A DNA stretch of 13,040 nt from Omnitrophica WOR_2 bacterium RIFCSPHIGHO2_02_FULL_52_10 (GCA_001805655.1 MHGR01000129.1:5757-18796); one strand, 5' to 3'. Positions 1 through 6,875 are shown, counted from the first letter of the stretch. Notes: generated from the letters alone by a model not told the origin. Translations and numbers: made by a program.

Positions 1-2
1 GC

Positions 3-536
3 CTGGTCGAGATCAATAACCGCAAGGCGCTATCCCTCACGGTGACCGCGACCGGCTTTAAGTTTTTTGACAAAGAACAGATATACCTTGACCCGGAAAC
101 ATTTCACCCTCTTTTGATTAAGAGAAACCTGGATATTTTCGGAAAAAAGGAAGACATCATTGAGTATTATGACGCCCAAAAGGGGAAAGTCAGGATCGTT
201 AAGAAGGCCGGCGGAAAGACCACGCAGGAGGTCATTGAAAACGGCGGCCGGTTTGACAATATTTACGGATACATCTACCGCCAGCGACTTTTGGGCCGGT
301 TCAGCCCCAATGACACCTACGACCTGCATTTGCCGACCCGCGATGTCCGGCTGAAGCTCAAGGAAACAGGAAAAATCGAAGTGAATGACAAGCGGTATAT
401 AGCGTTTTATATAGCGAGCGAGCCGAAAAAGTACAGAGTATGGTTTGACAACAGCCCGCTCAAGATTCCGCTGAAAATCGACGGGGCCATCGGCTGGGGC
501 AAAATGTCCATGGTGTTCAAGAATCACGTGCGTTAG
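3..536 (+). CDS. DUF3108-like protein, 3' part of gene (5' end outside window)
   Basis: The reading frame is open from base 3 to the TAG at 534-536 and runs off the left edge, so only the last 177 residues are seen. An internal GTG at 42 has no ribosome-binding site and is not a credible start. The visible part is rich in beta-type strands and ends with a stretch resembling the C-terminus of DUF3108 proteins: YRVWFDNSPLKIP followed by LKIDGAIGWGKMSM. In that family, 'W..D....P.k......~G.......' closes a beta-barrel-like, often periplasmic domain of unknown function. There are no visible membrane segments or catalytic motifs in this part; a signal peptide, if present, would be upstream. It lies 82 bp before lemA on the same strand. 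The family call rests on overall resemblance only, so a generic outer-membrane or periplasmic hypothetical protein is the alternative. Confidence 0.6.
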   Translation: MVEINNRKALSLTVTATGFKFFDKEQIYLDPETFHPLLIKRNLDIFGKKEDIIEYYDAQKGKVRIVKKAGGKTTQEVIENGGRFDNIYGYIYRQRLLGRFSPNDTYDLHLPTRDVRLKLKETGKIEVNDKRYIAFYIASEPKKYRVWFDNSPLKIPLKIDGAIGWGKMSMVFKNHVR

Positions 537-558
537 GCCGGGATCCTGTGGGATTAAT

Positions 559-586
559 TTTGCGCTGATGAGTTCTGGTTTATAAA
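559..586 (+). promoter_or_regulatory. weak candidate promoter for lemA
   Basis: A TATAAA box at 581-586 lies 33 bp before the lemA start. Sixteen bases upstream, TTTGCG (559-564) is only a poor -35 match. The gap also has a small 4-5 bp hairpin (542-555) followed by TAATTTT that could end the upstream transcript. Both readings are weak. Confidence 0.28.
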
Positions 587-606
587 ATCAGATCAACATA
601 AAACAC

Positions 607-612
607 AAGGAG
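607..612 (+). promoter_or_regulatory. Shine-Dalgarno site that decides the lemA start
   Basis: AAGGAG at 607-612 directly abuts an ATG at 613, which is too close for initiation. The second in-frame ATG at 619 has a 6-nt spacing and is therefore the likely start. Confidence 0.7.
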
Positions 613-618
613 ATGAAT

Positions 619-1173
619 ATGACCGTACTATTAATCTTAGCCGCTGTGCTGGCTGTCCTTATCCTGTGGGCAGTCGCCATCTACAACAATTTTGTCCAGT
701 TGCGCGAAAACACCAAGAACGGATGGTCACAAATCGATGTCCAGCTCAAGCGCCGGCACGACCTGATCCCCAACTTGGTGGAAACGGCAAAAGGGTACAT
801 GGCGCATGAACGTGGGACGCTGGAAAGCGTCATCAAGGCTCGCCAGCAGGCGGTCGATGCCAGCACCCTCAAGGACAAGCAGGCCGCCGAGAATTTTTTA
901 AGCAGCACTCTGCGCAGCCTGTTCGCCGTCAGCGAGAATTACCCCAACCTCAAGGCCGACCAGCACATGCGCCAGATTCAAGAGGAATTGGTTTCCACCG
1001 AGAACAAAATCAGTTTCGCACGGCAATATTACAATGACGAAGCCAACCGGCTCAACACGGCCGTGCAATCTTTTCCGGACAACATCGTCGCCAATGCGTT
1101 TCAGTTCAAACGGCGGGAATTTTTTGAGCTTGAGGACGCGTCCGAAAAGAAAACGCCCCAGGTCAAGTTTTAG
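619..1173 (+). CDS. lemA: LemA family membrane protein
   Basis: This 184-residue protein is of normal LemA length. Residues about 2-22 form one N-terminal hydrophobic segment, followed by the family hallmark: YNNFVQLRENTKNGWSQIDV, then QLKRRHDLIPNLVETAKGY. The rest is an alpha-helical bundle, with the usual 'A.RQYYNDE.NRLNT....FP.N..A..F.F..R.FFE' near the C-terminus. LemA proteins are membrane-anchored cytoplasmic-helix proteins whose biochemical role is not settled; in many bacteria the gene sits beside an HtpX/M48 peptidase gene. The same pairing is seen here, with the M48 gene 24 bp downstream, so co-transcription is likely. The start at 619 is chosen over 613 because the Shine-Dalgarno AAGGAG ends at 612. 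Confidence 0.95.
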   Translation: MTVLLILAAVLAVLILWAVAIYNNFVQLRENTKNGWSQIDVQLKRRHDLIPNLVETAKGYMAHERGTLESVIKARQQAVDASTLKDKQAAENFLSSTLRSLFAVSENYPNLKADQHMRQIQEELVSTENKISFARQYYNDEANRLNTAVQSFPDNIVANAFQFKRREFFELEDASEKKTPQVKF

Positions 1174-1197
1174 GCGCTCCCCGACGACGGAAGCCGC

Positions 1198-2862
1198 ATG
1201 CCGTATTCCTTCACCAAAATAGAAAAAGACAAAACCGTCACCATCGGTTTTGTCTTTTCTTTTTTAATCCTGTTTTACTTTGCTGCCTCCTGGCTGATAG
1301 TTGCGCTGGGAAAGAGTTATGTGTATTCGAACGACAGGACATTTGTTTTCCAATCGCTAAATCTCGGGCAATCCGTTATTGTTTTGGGGATCGCGCTTGT
1401 CATTGGCTACGGCCACTGGAGCTACGCCACCTCCAATTTGATTGCAAAAATCCTGGGCGTGCTGAGAGCGGAGTCTCTCAACCCCAAAGATACTTATCAC
1501 CAGCGGCTGCAGAATATTGTTGACGAAGTCTCGGTGGTTACCGGAGGGACAAAGATGGATCCGGTGGTCATCCCGACCATGGCCATAAACGCCTTTGCCG
1601 TTTCGGACTTTTCGGGCAGGGCCGTGATCGGGGTCACGGAAGGCATGCTGGCCCGGCTGACACGCGCGCAGCTGGAAGCGGTCGTGGGGCATGAGGCGGC
1701 CCATATTGTCACGGGGGATTGCTTGGCGACGACCGTCACATCGTCCCTGTTTGAGCTTTATAGCGGCATGTTGAGGGGATTCGAGGCGCTTTTTAGGGGT
1801 GGAGGGCTCGGTCGCCGAAGGTATTCATCGGCGGAATTTCGCGGCGGCGCCCAAGGGGCCGTATTCGTGATACTAATATATGTTTTGCTGATGATTACGA
1901 AATTGTTGAGCCAGATGGTGCGGTTATTCATTTCGCGCCAGCGCGAATACCGGGCTGACGCGATCGCCGTGCGATTGACGCGCGATCCCTTAAGCCTGGC
2001 CGAGGCGCTGTACGCGATCAGTTACCGCTGGCGCGGGGCCGGGCTGCCGGCGCAGGAACTGGAAGCGATTTTTACCGTCAATCCCGTTTATTCCGCGCTC
2101 GATGAGCAAAAAGGACTCTGGGCGGACATGTTTTCAACGCATCCGCCCGTTGAGGAGCGTATCGGCATTCTGCTGAACATGGCGCACGCGGATGCCGAGT
2201 CGCTGATCAAGGAAGTGGAGCGCAAGGCAAAGCGGCCGCGCATTTCCGCCCCACAGGTGAATGCCGCCTCGAAAGAATGGCTGGTCCAAAAAGACGGGGA
2301 ATGGAAGGGGCCGTTTACTCTTGCGCAGCTGCCGGCCCTGGATTGGATAACGCCCGAGACATGGATTCAGCCGGTAGGCGGCGACAAGGTCAAAATGGTC
2401 TATGAGGACAACGATGTCCAGCATGCCTTGTATAAGACTGGGGTTGGCGGGGGCGCCGGTTATAATTGCCCGCGGTGCCAAGTGGCCTTGCAGCCGCTGA
2501 TCTACGAGGGGGTGGAAGTTTTTCAATGCGGCTGCTGCCAGGGGACGCTGGTCGGAGAGACGGAAATCCAGAGGATTGTCATCCGCCAGGAGGTGGGGTT
2601 TTCCGAACGGATTCAACGCATCGCCGAGGGAATTAAAAACGAAGAAAGAATGCACGGGACGCGGATTATCGCGCGCGATCCGAAACTCCTGTTCACTTGC
2701 CCCCATTGCCGGCACGTCAAGGCGAAGATGCTGCGCATGTTTTATACGGAAGTCTACCGTGTTGAAATCGATAAATGCCATACCTGCGGGATGATTTGGT
2801 TTGATAAGGACGAATTGGAAGCCGTGCAGTATCTGATTGAGGACGCGGTCGAAAAAGTATAA
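1198..2862 (+). CDS. M48 (HtpX-like) membrane metallopeptidase with GYF_2-like domain and two zinc ribbons
   Basis: The product has 554 residues, nearly twice the length of HtpX (about 290). The N-terminal half is a membrane M48 peptidase. Hydrophobic segments lie at about 13-37 and 57-75, the family's NAFAVSDFSGRAVIGVTEGM stretch follows, and the zinc motif H165-E166-A-A-H169 (VVGHEAAHIVTGD) comes next. Another hydrophobic stretch spans about 218-240, and the third ligand is E250 in REYRAD. The second half is extra. Residues about 360-400 (EWLVQKDGEWKGPF ... WIQPVGG) look like a GYF_2 domain. Two CxxC...CxxC modules follow, C424/C427 with C444/C447 and C501/C504 with C527/C530. The second ends CGMIWFDKDELEAV, typical of zf-TFIIB zinc ribbons. 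It probably degrades or processes membrane proteins, with the tail possibly binding substrate or partners; that role is inference. It is co-directional with lemA. The start has only a weak GGAAG site. Confidence 0.92.
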   Translation: MPYSFTKIEKDKTVTIGFVFSFLILFYFAASWLIVALGKSYVYSNDRTFVFQSLNLGQSVIVLGIALVIGYGHWSYATSNLIAKILGVLRAESLNPKDTYHQRLQNIVDEVSVVTGGTKMDPVVIPTMAINAFAVSDFSGRAVIGVTEGMLARLTRAQLEAVVGHEAAHIVTGDCLATTVTSSLFELYSGMLRGFEALFRGGGLGRRRYSSAEFRGGAQGAVFVILIYVLLMITKLLSQMVRLFISRQREYRADAIAVRLTRDPLSLAEALYAISYRWRGAGLPAQELEAIFTVNPVYSALDEQKGLWADMFSTHPPVEERIGILLNMAHADAESLIKEVERKAKRPRISAPQVNAASKEWLVQKDGEWKGPFTLAQLPALDWITPETWIQPVGGDKVKMVYEDNDVQHALYKTGVGGGAGYNCPRCQVALQPLIYEGVEVFQCGCCQGTLVGETEIQRIVIRQEVGFSERIQRIAEGIKNEERMHGTRIIARDPKLLFTCPHCRHVKAKMLRMFYTEVYRVEIDKCHTCGMIWFDKDELEAVQYLIEDAVEKV

Positions 2863-2875
2863 CCCCAGCAACCTT

Positions 2876-2904
2876 TTGACTTGTCCCTGTATTTATGCTT
2901 GAAT
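2876..2904 (+). promoter_or_regulatory. candidate sigma-70 promoter for trpBA
   Basis: TTGACT (2876-2881), 17 bases, then TTGAAT (2899-2904). A TG at 2896-2897 sits where an extended -10 element would be. It falls in the gap after the M48 gene and about 105 bp before the preferred trpB start. No trp leader peptide or attenuator with a tryptophan-codon run is visible between it and trpB. Confidence 0.45.
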
Positions 2905-2939
2905 AGGTACTCATAACCAAACAGCAAAATGATGTGTGG

Positions 2940-2983
2940 TTGCCATGTCACCAATTGCCACGTCACCCGGTGACTGGTAACTT
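2940..2983 (+). repeat. two direct copies plus one inverted copy of a 13-bp repeat
   Basis: TTGCCATGTCACC (2940-2952) recurs with one mismatch as TTGCCACGTCACC (2955-2967), a 15-bp period. An inverted relative, GGTGACTGGTAA, follows at 2969-2980 and lacks one base relative to the direct copies. The second copy and the inverted copy can fold: GTCAC (2962-2966), loop CCG, GTGAC (2970-2974), extended by a few pairs past a bulged C. It lies between the candidate promoter and trpB, so it would be in the mRNA leader. Confidence 0.6.
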
Positions 2984-3008
2984 GGCGCCGATGGAAGTTC
3001 AATTCCAC

Positions 3009-4187
3009 ATGACACTACCTGATAAAAACGGACATTTCGGAGAATTCGGGGGCAAGTTTGTCCCCGAAACGCTGATGGCCATGCTCGAAGACCTGGAAAA
3101 GGTCTTCACATCGCTGCGTTCGGACGCGAAATTCAAACGGGAATTCCGGTATTACCTGACGGAATATGCCGGCCGGCCGACCAGCCTGTACTTGGCCGAA
3201 CGGCTGAGCGCGCATTTAAAAACGCTGAAGGTATATCTGAAACGCGAGGATCTCCTACATACCGGCGCCCACAAGATCAACAATACGCTGGGACAGGTGC
3301 TCGTTGCCAGGAAAATGGGCAAGACCAGGATTATCGCCGAAACCGGGGCTGGCCAGCACGGCGTTGCCACGGCGACGGCGGCCGCCCTCATGGGCCTGGA
3401 ATGCGTGGTGTACATGGGCGCGGAGGATATCCAGCGCCAGGCCTTGAATGTCGACCGCATGCGTTTATTGGGAGCGCAAGTCGTGCCGGTGACAAGCGGT
3501 TCGCAAACGCTTAAGGACGCGATGAACGAGGCTATCCGCGACTGGGTCACGAATGTGCGTCATACCTTTTATATCATCGGATCGGTGGCCGGGCCGCATC
3601 CCTATCCGGTCATGGTGCGCGACTTCCAAGCAGTCATCGGACGGGAAGCCCGCCGGCAATTCCGGACAAAGGAGCGCCGGCTGCCGGATTATCTTCTGGC
3701 ATGTGTTGGCGGCGGCAGTAATGCCATGGGTTTGTTTCACGCGTTTATCGGGGATAAGAATGTCAAGATGATCGGCGTGGAAGCGGCCGGGCGCGGGTTG
3801 CAAACACATCAGCATGCCGCTCCGCTGGCAAAAGGGGATATTGGGGTTTTGCATGGCAGCAAGAGCAGGGTACTGGAAACGAAGGACGGGCAGATTGAGG
3901 TCGCCCATTCGATCGCGGCCGGGCTGGATTATCCCGGGGTGGGGCCGGAGCACGCGTATTACAAGAAGACCGGGCGCGTTGAATATGTTTCCGTGACCGA
4001 CAAAGCGGCCATGGCTGGTTTAAAGTTGCTGTCAGAGTCCGAGGGCATCATCCCGGCGCTGGAAACAGCGCACGCCATCGCGTATTTGCAAAAACTCGCC
4101 CGGCGCGTCAGGAGGACAAGCACGGTGATCGTTTGCCTGTCCGGGCGCGGGGATAAAGATATGGGAATGATAAAGAAATTTCTGTGA
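3009..4187 (+). CDS. trpB: tryptophan synthase beta chain
   Basis: TrpB condenses indole with L-serine to make L-tryptophan, using pyridoxal phosphate (PLP). From ATG 3009 it has 392 residues, close to the E. coli length of 397. The N-terminus [20 protein letters not shown] is the family signature. The PLP Schiff-base lysine is K89 in HTGAHKINN, the catalytic glutamate lies in AETGAGQHG, and the phosphate-binding loop GGGSN is at 234-238. The C-terminus [10 protein letters not shown] is also canonical. Longer in-frame starts exist at 2991 and 2934, but the latter would translate the repeat region into residues unlike any TrpB. A GGAAG at 2993-2997 is a modest ribosome site for 3009. trpA follows after 31 bp, as expected for subunits of one complex. 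Confidence 0.97.
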   Translation: MTLPDKNGHFGEFGGKFVPETLMAMLEDLEKVFTSLRSDAKFKREFRYYLTEYAGRPTSLYLAERLSAHLKTLKVYLKREDLLHTGAHKINNTLGQVLVARKMGKTRIIAETGAGQHGVATATAAALMGLECVVYMGAEDIQRQALNVDRMRLLGAQVVPVTSGSQTLKDAMNEAIRDWVTNVRHTFYIIGSVAGPHPYPVMVRDFQAVIGREARRQFRTKERRLPDYLLACVGGGSNAMGLFHAFIGDKNVKMIGVEAAGRGLQTHQHAAPLAKGDIGVLHGSKSRVLETKDGQIEVAHSIAAGLDYPGVGPEHAYYKKTGRVEYVSVTDKAAMAGLKLLSESEGIIPALETAHAIAYLQKLARRVRRTSTVIVCLSGRGDKDMGMIKKFL

Positions 4188-4218
4188 AGGACTTCAGGAT
4201 TAAACCCGACCCCCTCCG

Positions 4219-5022
4219 ATGAACCGGATTGATCAAAAATTCAAAGAATTAAGAAAGAAGCGACAGAAGGCCTTCATTGCCTTTGTGACCGCCGGGGACC
4301 CAGCGTTACGTATAACCGAGGAGCTGGTTTTGTCATTTGAGCGTAACGGCGTGGATATTGTGGAGTTGGGCGTGCCATTCTCGGATCCGCTGGCGGATGG
4401 AGCGACCATTCAGGCATCCTCCCAGCGGGCGCTGCAGAACGCGGTCAATATACCGAGAATCCTCAACACTGTTAAACGCATCCGACAACAATCACAGATA
4501 CCGATAGCCTTAATGACTTACTATAATCCCGTATACCATTACGGGGAGCAAAAGTTTGTCCAAGATGCCAAGCGCAGCGGGGTCGACGGCATTATCATTC
4601 CGGACCTGCCGCCGGAAGAAGCGGAAGGCATCATCCGCCACTCCAAGCGAAATGACATGGCGACCATCTTTTTTCTGGCGCCGACATCCACCCGTCAGCG
4701 GGTCCGGCGTATTGTGAAACAGTCAACGGGGTTTATTTATTACGTGGCCCTGACCGGTGTCACGGGCGCGCGTAAGGGGTTTGACAGGAGCAATGCGGCC
4801 AAAATCCGGTCGTTTCGGGAATTCACGACAAAACCGATCTGTGTGGGGTTTGGCGTGTCCACGCCGGTTCAAGTCAAGGCGGCCGCCAAAGTTGCGGACG
4901 GCGTGATCGTGGGCAGCGCGATTGTTGACCGAATCAACAGGAATGCGGGAAAGCGGGATTGCGTGACGAACGTCTCAGGGTTTGTCCGGACGCTTGCCAG
5001 GGCGCTGAAGGTAAGGGAATAA
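4219..5022 (+). CDS. trpA: tryptophan synthase alpha chain
   Basis: TrpA cleaves indole-3-glycerol phosphate to indole and glyceraldehyde-3-phosphate, passing indole to TrpB through the inter-subunit tunnel. The protein has 267 residues; E. coli TrpA has 268. The catalytic residues fall exactly at the classical positions: E49 and D60 in VELGVPFSDPLADG. Other family motifs are FVTAGDP near residue 22, MTYYNPVYHYG, IIPDLPPEEA, YYVALTGVTGAR and the phosphate-binding GFGVSTP ... GVIVGSAIVD. No good Shine-Dalgarno precedes ATG 4219: the nearby bases are C-rich and AGGATT lies over 20 nt away, so translational coupling to trpB is plausible. trpC, trpD, trpE and trpF are not in the window. Confidence 0.97.
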   Translation: MNRIDQKFKELRKKRQKAFIAFVTAGDPALRITEELVLSFERNGVDIVELGVPFSDPLADGATIQASSQRALQNAVNIPRILNTVKRIRQQSQIPIALMTYYNPVYHYGEQKFVQDAKRSGVDGIIIPDLPPEEAEGIIRHSKRNDMATIFFLAPTSTRQRVRRIVKQSTGFIYYVALTGVTGARKGFDRSNAAKIRSFREFTTKPICVGFGVSTPVQVKAAAKVADGVIVGSAIVDRINRNAGKRDCVTNVSGFVRTLARALKVRE

Positions 5023-5025
5023 ACC

Positions 5026-6294
5026 ATGTACAAAAAAACGGTATTAAACAACGGTGTGAGGATCATCACGCACGATATCAGGGACCGCGACAGCATTGCC
5101 CTGGGCTTCTGGATCGGCGTTGGCGGGCGGTATGAAGATGACCGCATCAAGGGCATCGCGCACTTTCTGGAGCATGTCGTGTTTAAGGGAAGCCGAAAAT
5201 ACTCTGGGGAGGAAATTAAGCGCAGGATAGAGGGTGTCGGGGGATCACTAAACGCCTTTACGACCGAAGAGCAAACGTGTTTTTACGCCAAGATTCCGTC
5301 CAAGCATGTCAACCAGACGTTCGATGTTTTGGCGGATATGGTTCTCTGCCCGAAAATTGCCGCGGCGGATGTCGCCAAGGAAAAAACAGTCATCGTTGAG
5401 GAGATCAAGATGTATCATGATCTCCCCCAATACTTTGTTCTTGAGCTGCTGGACGAACTCGTGTGGCCGGGGCATCCTTTGGGCAAGAACCTCGCCGGTT
5501 CGGTGGAGTCCGTGACCGGCATTGCCTCCGCGGACCTCCGAGGGTTTCACCGGCGGCATTACGCGCCGGAGAATATCGTTGTCGCGGCATGCGGGCATTT
5601 AACCCATCCCAAGATCGTACAATTGACCAGGAAAGCGTTCAGCGCATTGAACCCATTGCCCAAGCAGGATTATATTAAGGTTAACGGAGCCCAGTCCAAG
5701 CCGCGCGCGCGGTTCTATAAGAAGGATATTGAGCAAATGCATGTGGCCTTGGGTATGCCGGGTTATCATGAGCGGCACAAAGACAGGTATGTTTTAAGTC
5801 TGTTGAGCATTATCCTGGGGGGAAACATGTCCAGCCGGCTTTTTGTGGAGATCCGCGAGAAGCGAGGGCTGGCGTATTCGATTTCCAGCAGTTTTAAAGC
5901 CTTGCATGATACCGGATTATTCCTGATTCGCGCCGGGGTGGATAATACAAAGGTCACCGAAGCGGTTACCTTGATCCAAAAGGAACTGGACAAGGTCAAA
6001 CGCAACGAGGTGGGTCAGAATGAATTCGAGCGCGCGCGCGAATATTTATCCGGCCAGCTGATTCTGGGCCTGGAGGACACGATGGAGCACATGCTGTGGG
6101 TGGGGGAAGGCGTGATTGCCAAAGATGAAACGAAAACCATGAAAAGCATGTTGCAGGAACTGGCGAAAATTAAGCGGGCGGATGTAAAGCGTGTCGCGGC
6201 GGAAATCCTTGACCAGAACCGGCATAATCTGGCCGTGATCGGCCCCTTAACGGAGCAGCAGCAAGAGCAGTTGTCCAAAATGATGAATGTATGA
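5026..6294 (+). CDS. M16 family zinc peptidase (processing-peptidase / PqqL-YmxG type)
   Basis: This 422-residue protein has the M16 'inverzincin' layout. The inverted zinc motif H46-F-L-E49-H50 lies in GIAHFLEHVVFKG, and the third zinc ligand is a glutamate about 76 residues later in VIVEEIKMYHD (E125/E126). The second, non-catalytic M16_C domain covers about 165-350, with the conserved RGLAYSISS stretch at about 280-288. The length matches single-unit bacterial M16B peptidases, which act as dimers on short unfolded peptides; the substrate here is unknown. No signal peptide is evident, so it is probably cytoplasmic. The start lies 3 bp after the trpA stop with a TAAGGGA ribosome site, so it should be translated from the trpBA message. 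No enzymatic link with tryptophan synthesis is known to me. Confidence 0.94.
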   Translation: MYKKTVLNNGVRIITHDIRDRDSIALGFWIGVGGRYEDDRIKGIAHFLEHVVFKGSRKYSGEEIKRRIEGVGGSLNAFTTEEQTCFYAKIPSKHVNQTFDVLADMVLCPKIAAADVAKEKTVIVEEIKMYHDLPQYFVLELLDELVWPGHPLGKNLAGSVESVTGIASADLRGFHRRHYAPENIVVAACGHLTHPKIVQLTRKAFSALNPLPKQDYIKVNGAQSKPRARFYKKDIEQMHVALGMPGYHERHKDRYVLSLLSIILGGNMSSRLFVEIREKRGLAYSISSSFKALHDTGLFLIRAGVDNTKVTEAVTLIQKELDKVKRNEVGQNEFERAREYLSGQLILGLEDTMEHMLWVGEGVIAKDETKTMKSMLQELAKIKRADVKRVAAEILDQNRHNLAVIGPLTEQQQEQLSKMMNV

Positions 6295-6335
6295 CGCCCG
6301 GGGTGGGAAAAGGAGGCACAAAGCGTTTTTTTGAA

Positions 6336-6364
6336 TTGACAAGTTATTTAGATTCGGTTAAACT
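6336..6364 (+). promoter_or_regulatory. candidate sigma-70 promoter for the structured leader and 56-codon gene
   Basis: A perfect TTGACA (6336-6341), a 17-base spacer and TAAACT (6359-6364, 4 of 6 to consensus). Transcription would begin near 6371. The promoter lies just after a run of seven T (6326-6332) that follows the M16 gene, though no strong hairpin precedes that run. Confidence 0.55.
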
Positions 6365-6370
6365 CTAACC

Positions 6371-6555
6371 TATCATTTTATGTGATGTCCGGATTTGCGC
6401 AACACTGTTCATGTAAATCCGAAACGGAATTGACCCCGCTGTAAAGCGGGGAGGTAAAATTAATTATTAACAGGAAACCGCCAAAGGCGGGGTTCAATTC
6501 AAGGGGCCGCTTATGGTCACCGGCTTCGCGCGTGCCATAAGAAACGCTCTCATTG
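6371..6555 (+). promoter_or_regulatory. highly structured leader RNA with mutually exclusive helices (candidate riboswitch, thermosensor or sRNA)
   Basis: This is a non-coding stretch of about 185 nt between a good promoter and a perfect Shine-Dalgarno site. Helices seen by eye: P1, CGGATTT (6390-6396) with AAATCCG (6415-6421). P2, GAATTGA (6427-6433) with TCAATTC (6494-6500), which encloses hairpin P3, CCCCGC (6434-6439) with GCGGGG (6446-6451), and hairpin P4, CCGCC (6478-6482) with GGCGG (6486-6490), so forming a three-way junction. P5 is CTTATGG (6510-6516) with CCATAAG (6535-6541), extended inward by CAC with GTG. GCGGGG occurs again at 6487-6492, so CCCCGC can instead extend P2 into a 13-bp helix with one bulged T, destroying P3 and P4. 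No known riboswitch consensus was recognised. The function is inferred only from position and folding. Confidence 0.5.
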
Positions 6556-6562
6556 AAGGAGG
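6556..6562 (+). promoter_or_regulatory. strong Shine-Dalgarno for the 56-codon gene
   Basis: AAGGAGG at 6556-6562 lies 6 nt before ATG 6569. It is among the best ribosome sites in the window and is the main argument that this short frame is translated. No upstream segment in the leader is an obvious anti-Shine-Dalgarno sequence. Confidence 0.75.
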
Positions 6563-6568
6563 AAAGGC

Positions 6569-6739
6569 ATGCAAGAATTATCGTTCTACGATGTGAAGAG
6601 CAAAAAGAAATTCAACTCCGCAGATTATCAAGTCCGTGAAAAGGGCGGACGTTTCTTTGCCGTGACCAAAGCGCAGGTTGGGTCCCATGAGTGCTGGCGC
6701 GTTTTAAGCAAGGATCAAGCGACAAAATTGAAAAAGTAA
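6569..6739 (+). CDS. small basic hypothetical protein, 56 residues
   Basis: ATG 6569 to TAA 6737-6739. I do not recognise the family. It begins MQELSFYDVKSKKKF and continues through ADYQVREKGGRFFAVTKAQV to ECWRVLSK, ending in ATKLKK. It is strongly basic (13 Lys/Arg against 6 Asp/Glu) and reads as alternating short beta strands with turns, ending in a lysine-rich tail. It has one cysteine, no signal peptide and no membrane segment. Size, charge and strand pattern would suit a small nucleic-acid or ribosome-binding protein, but no motif proves that. Support for expression is the perfect Shine-Dalgarno at 6-nt spacing, the near-consensus promoter at 6336 and the long structured leader. It stands alone, 274 bp after the M16 gene and 217 bp before rsfS. 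Confidence 0.75.
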   Translation: MQELSFYDVKSKKKFNSADYQVREKGGRFFAVTKAQVGSHECWRVLSKDQATKLKK

Positions 6740-6743
6740 CGCA

Positions 6744-6832
6744 TGCCGCGCTTGTCTGACGCGCAACGGCAATTTCCGTGCCGCCACGCCGTTTTCCGGT
6801 TCGCGCGAAGACACTTATTAGTCTTTCCTTTT
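6744..6832 (+). terminator. palindrome-rich gap after the 56-codon gene, possible weak terminators
   Basis: Overlapping inverted repeats follow the stop codon. TGCCGCGC (6744-6751) can pair across GCG and CGGCA (6761-6771). CGGCA (6767-6771) can also pair with TGCCG (6779-6783). AACGGC (6765-6770) pairs with GCCGTT (6788-6793), which is followed by TT. Further on, AAGAC (6808-6812) pairs with GTCTT (6821-6825), followed by a T-rich tail to 6832. None is a textbook terminator; together they may end the short transcript. Confidence 0.3.
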
Positions 6833-6875
6833 GAACGGCGGTTGCCCGCTGTCCAGTAAGGCAAGCATCCATCCC

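Noticed and set aside
2134..2871. 245-codon open frame on the - strand
   Set aside because: It is antisense to the M48 zinc-ribbon region, has no recognisable motifs, and the + strand protein is clearly real.
2934..3008. Longer trpB starting at ATG 2934
   Set aside because: It would translate the repeat region into residues absent from TrpB proteins; the canonical N-terminus begins at ATG 3009.
6309..6333. Shine-Dalgarno-like AAGGAGG after the M16 gene
   Set aside because: The next start-like codon (TTG 6331) is too far away, and I recognise no coding content after it.
6383..6425. Hammerhead-ribozyme-like arrangement: GTGATGT, a 7-bp stem, then GAAAC
   Set aside because: The hammerhead core needs CUGANGA; here the essential C and final A are replaced, and no flanking stems I and III or cleavage triplet are in place.
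6486..6500. tRNA T-arm-like GGTTCAATTC
   Set aside because: The expected stem partners around the loop do not pair, and there is no acceptor stem, D arm or anticodon arm nearby. The bases are better explained as the 3' strand of helix P2.
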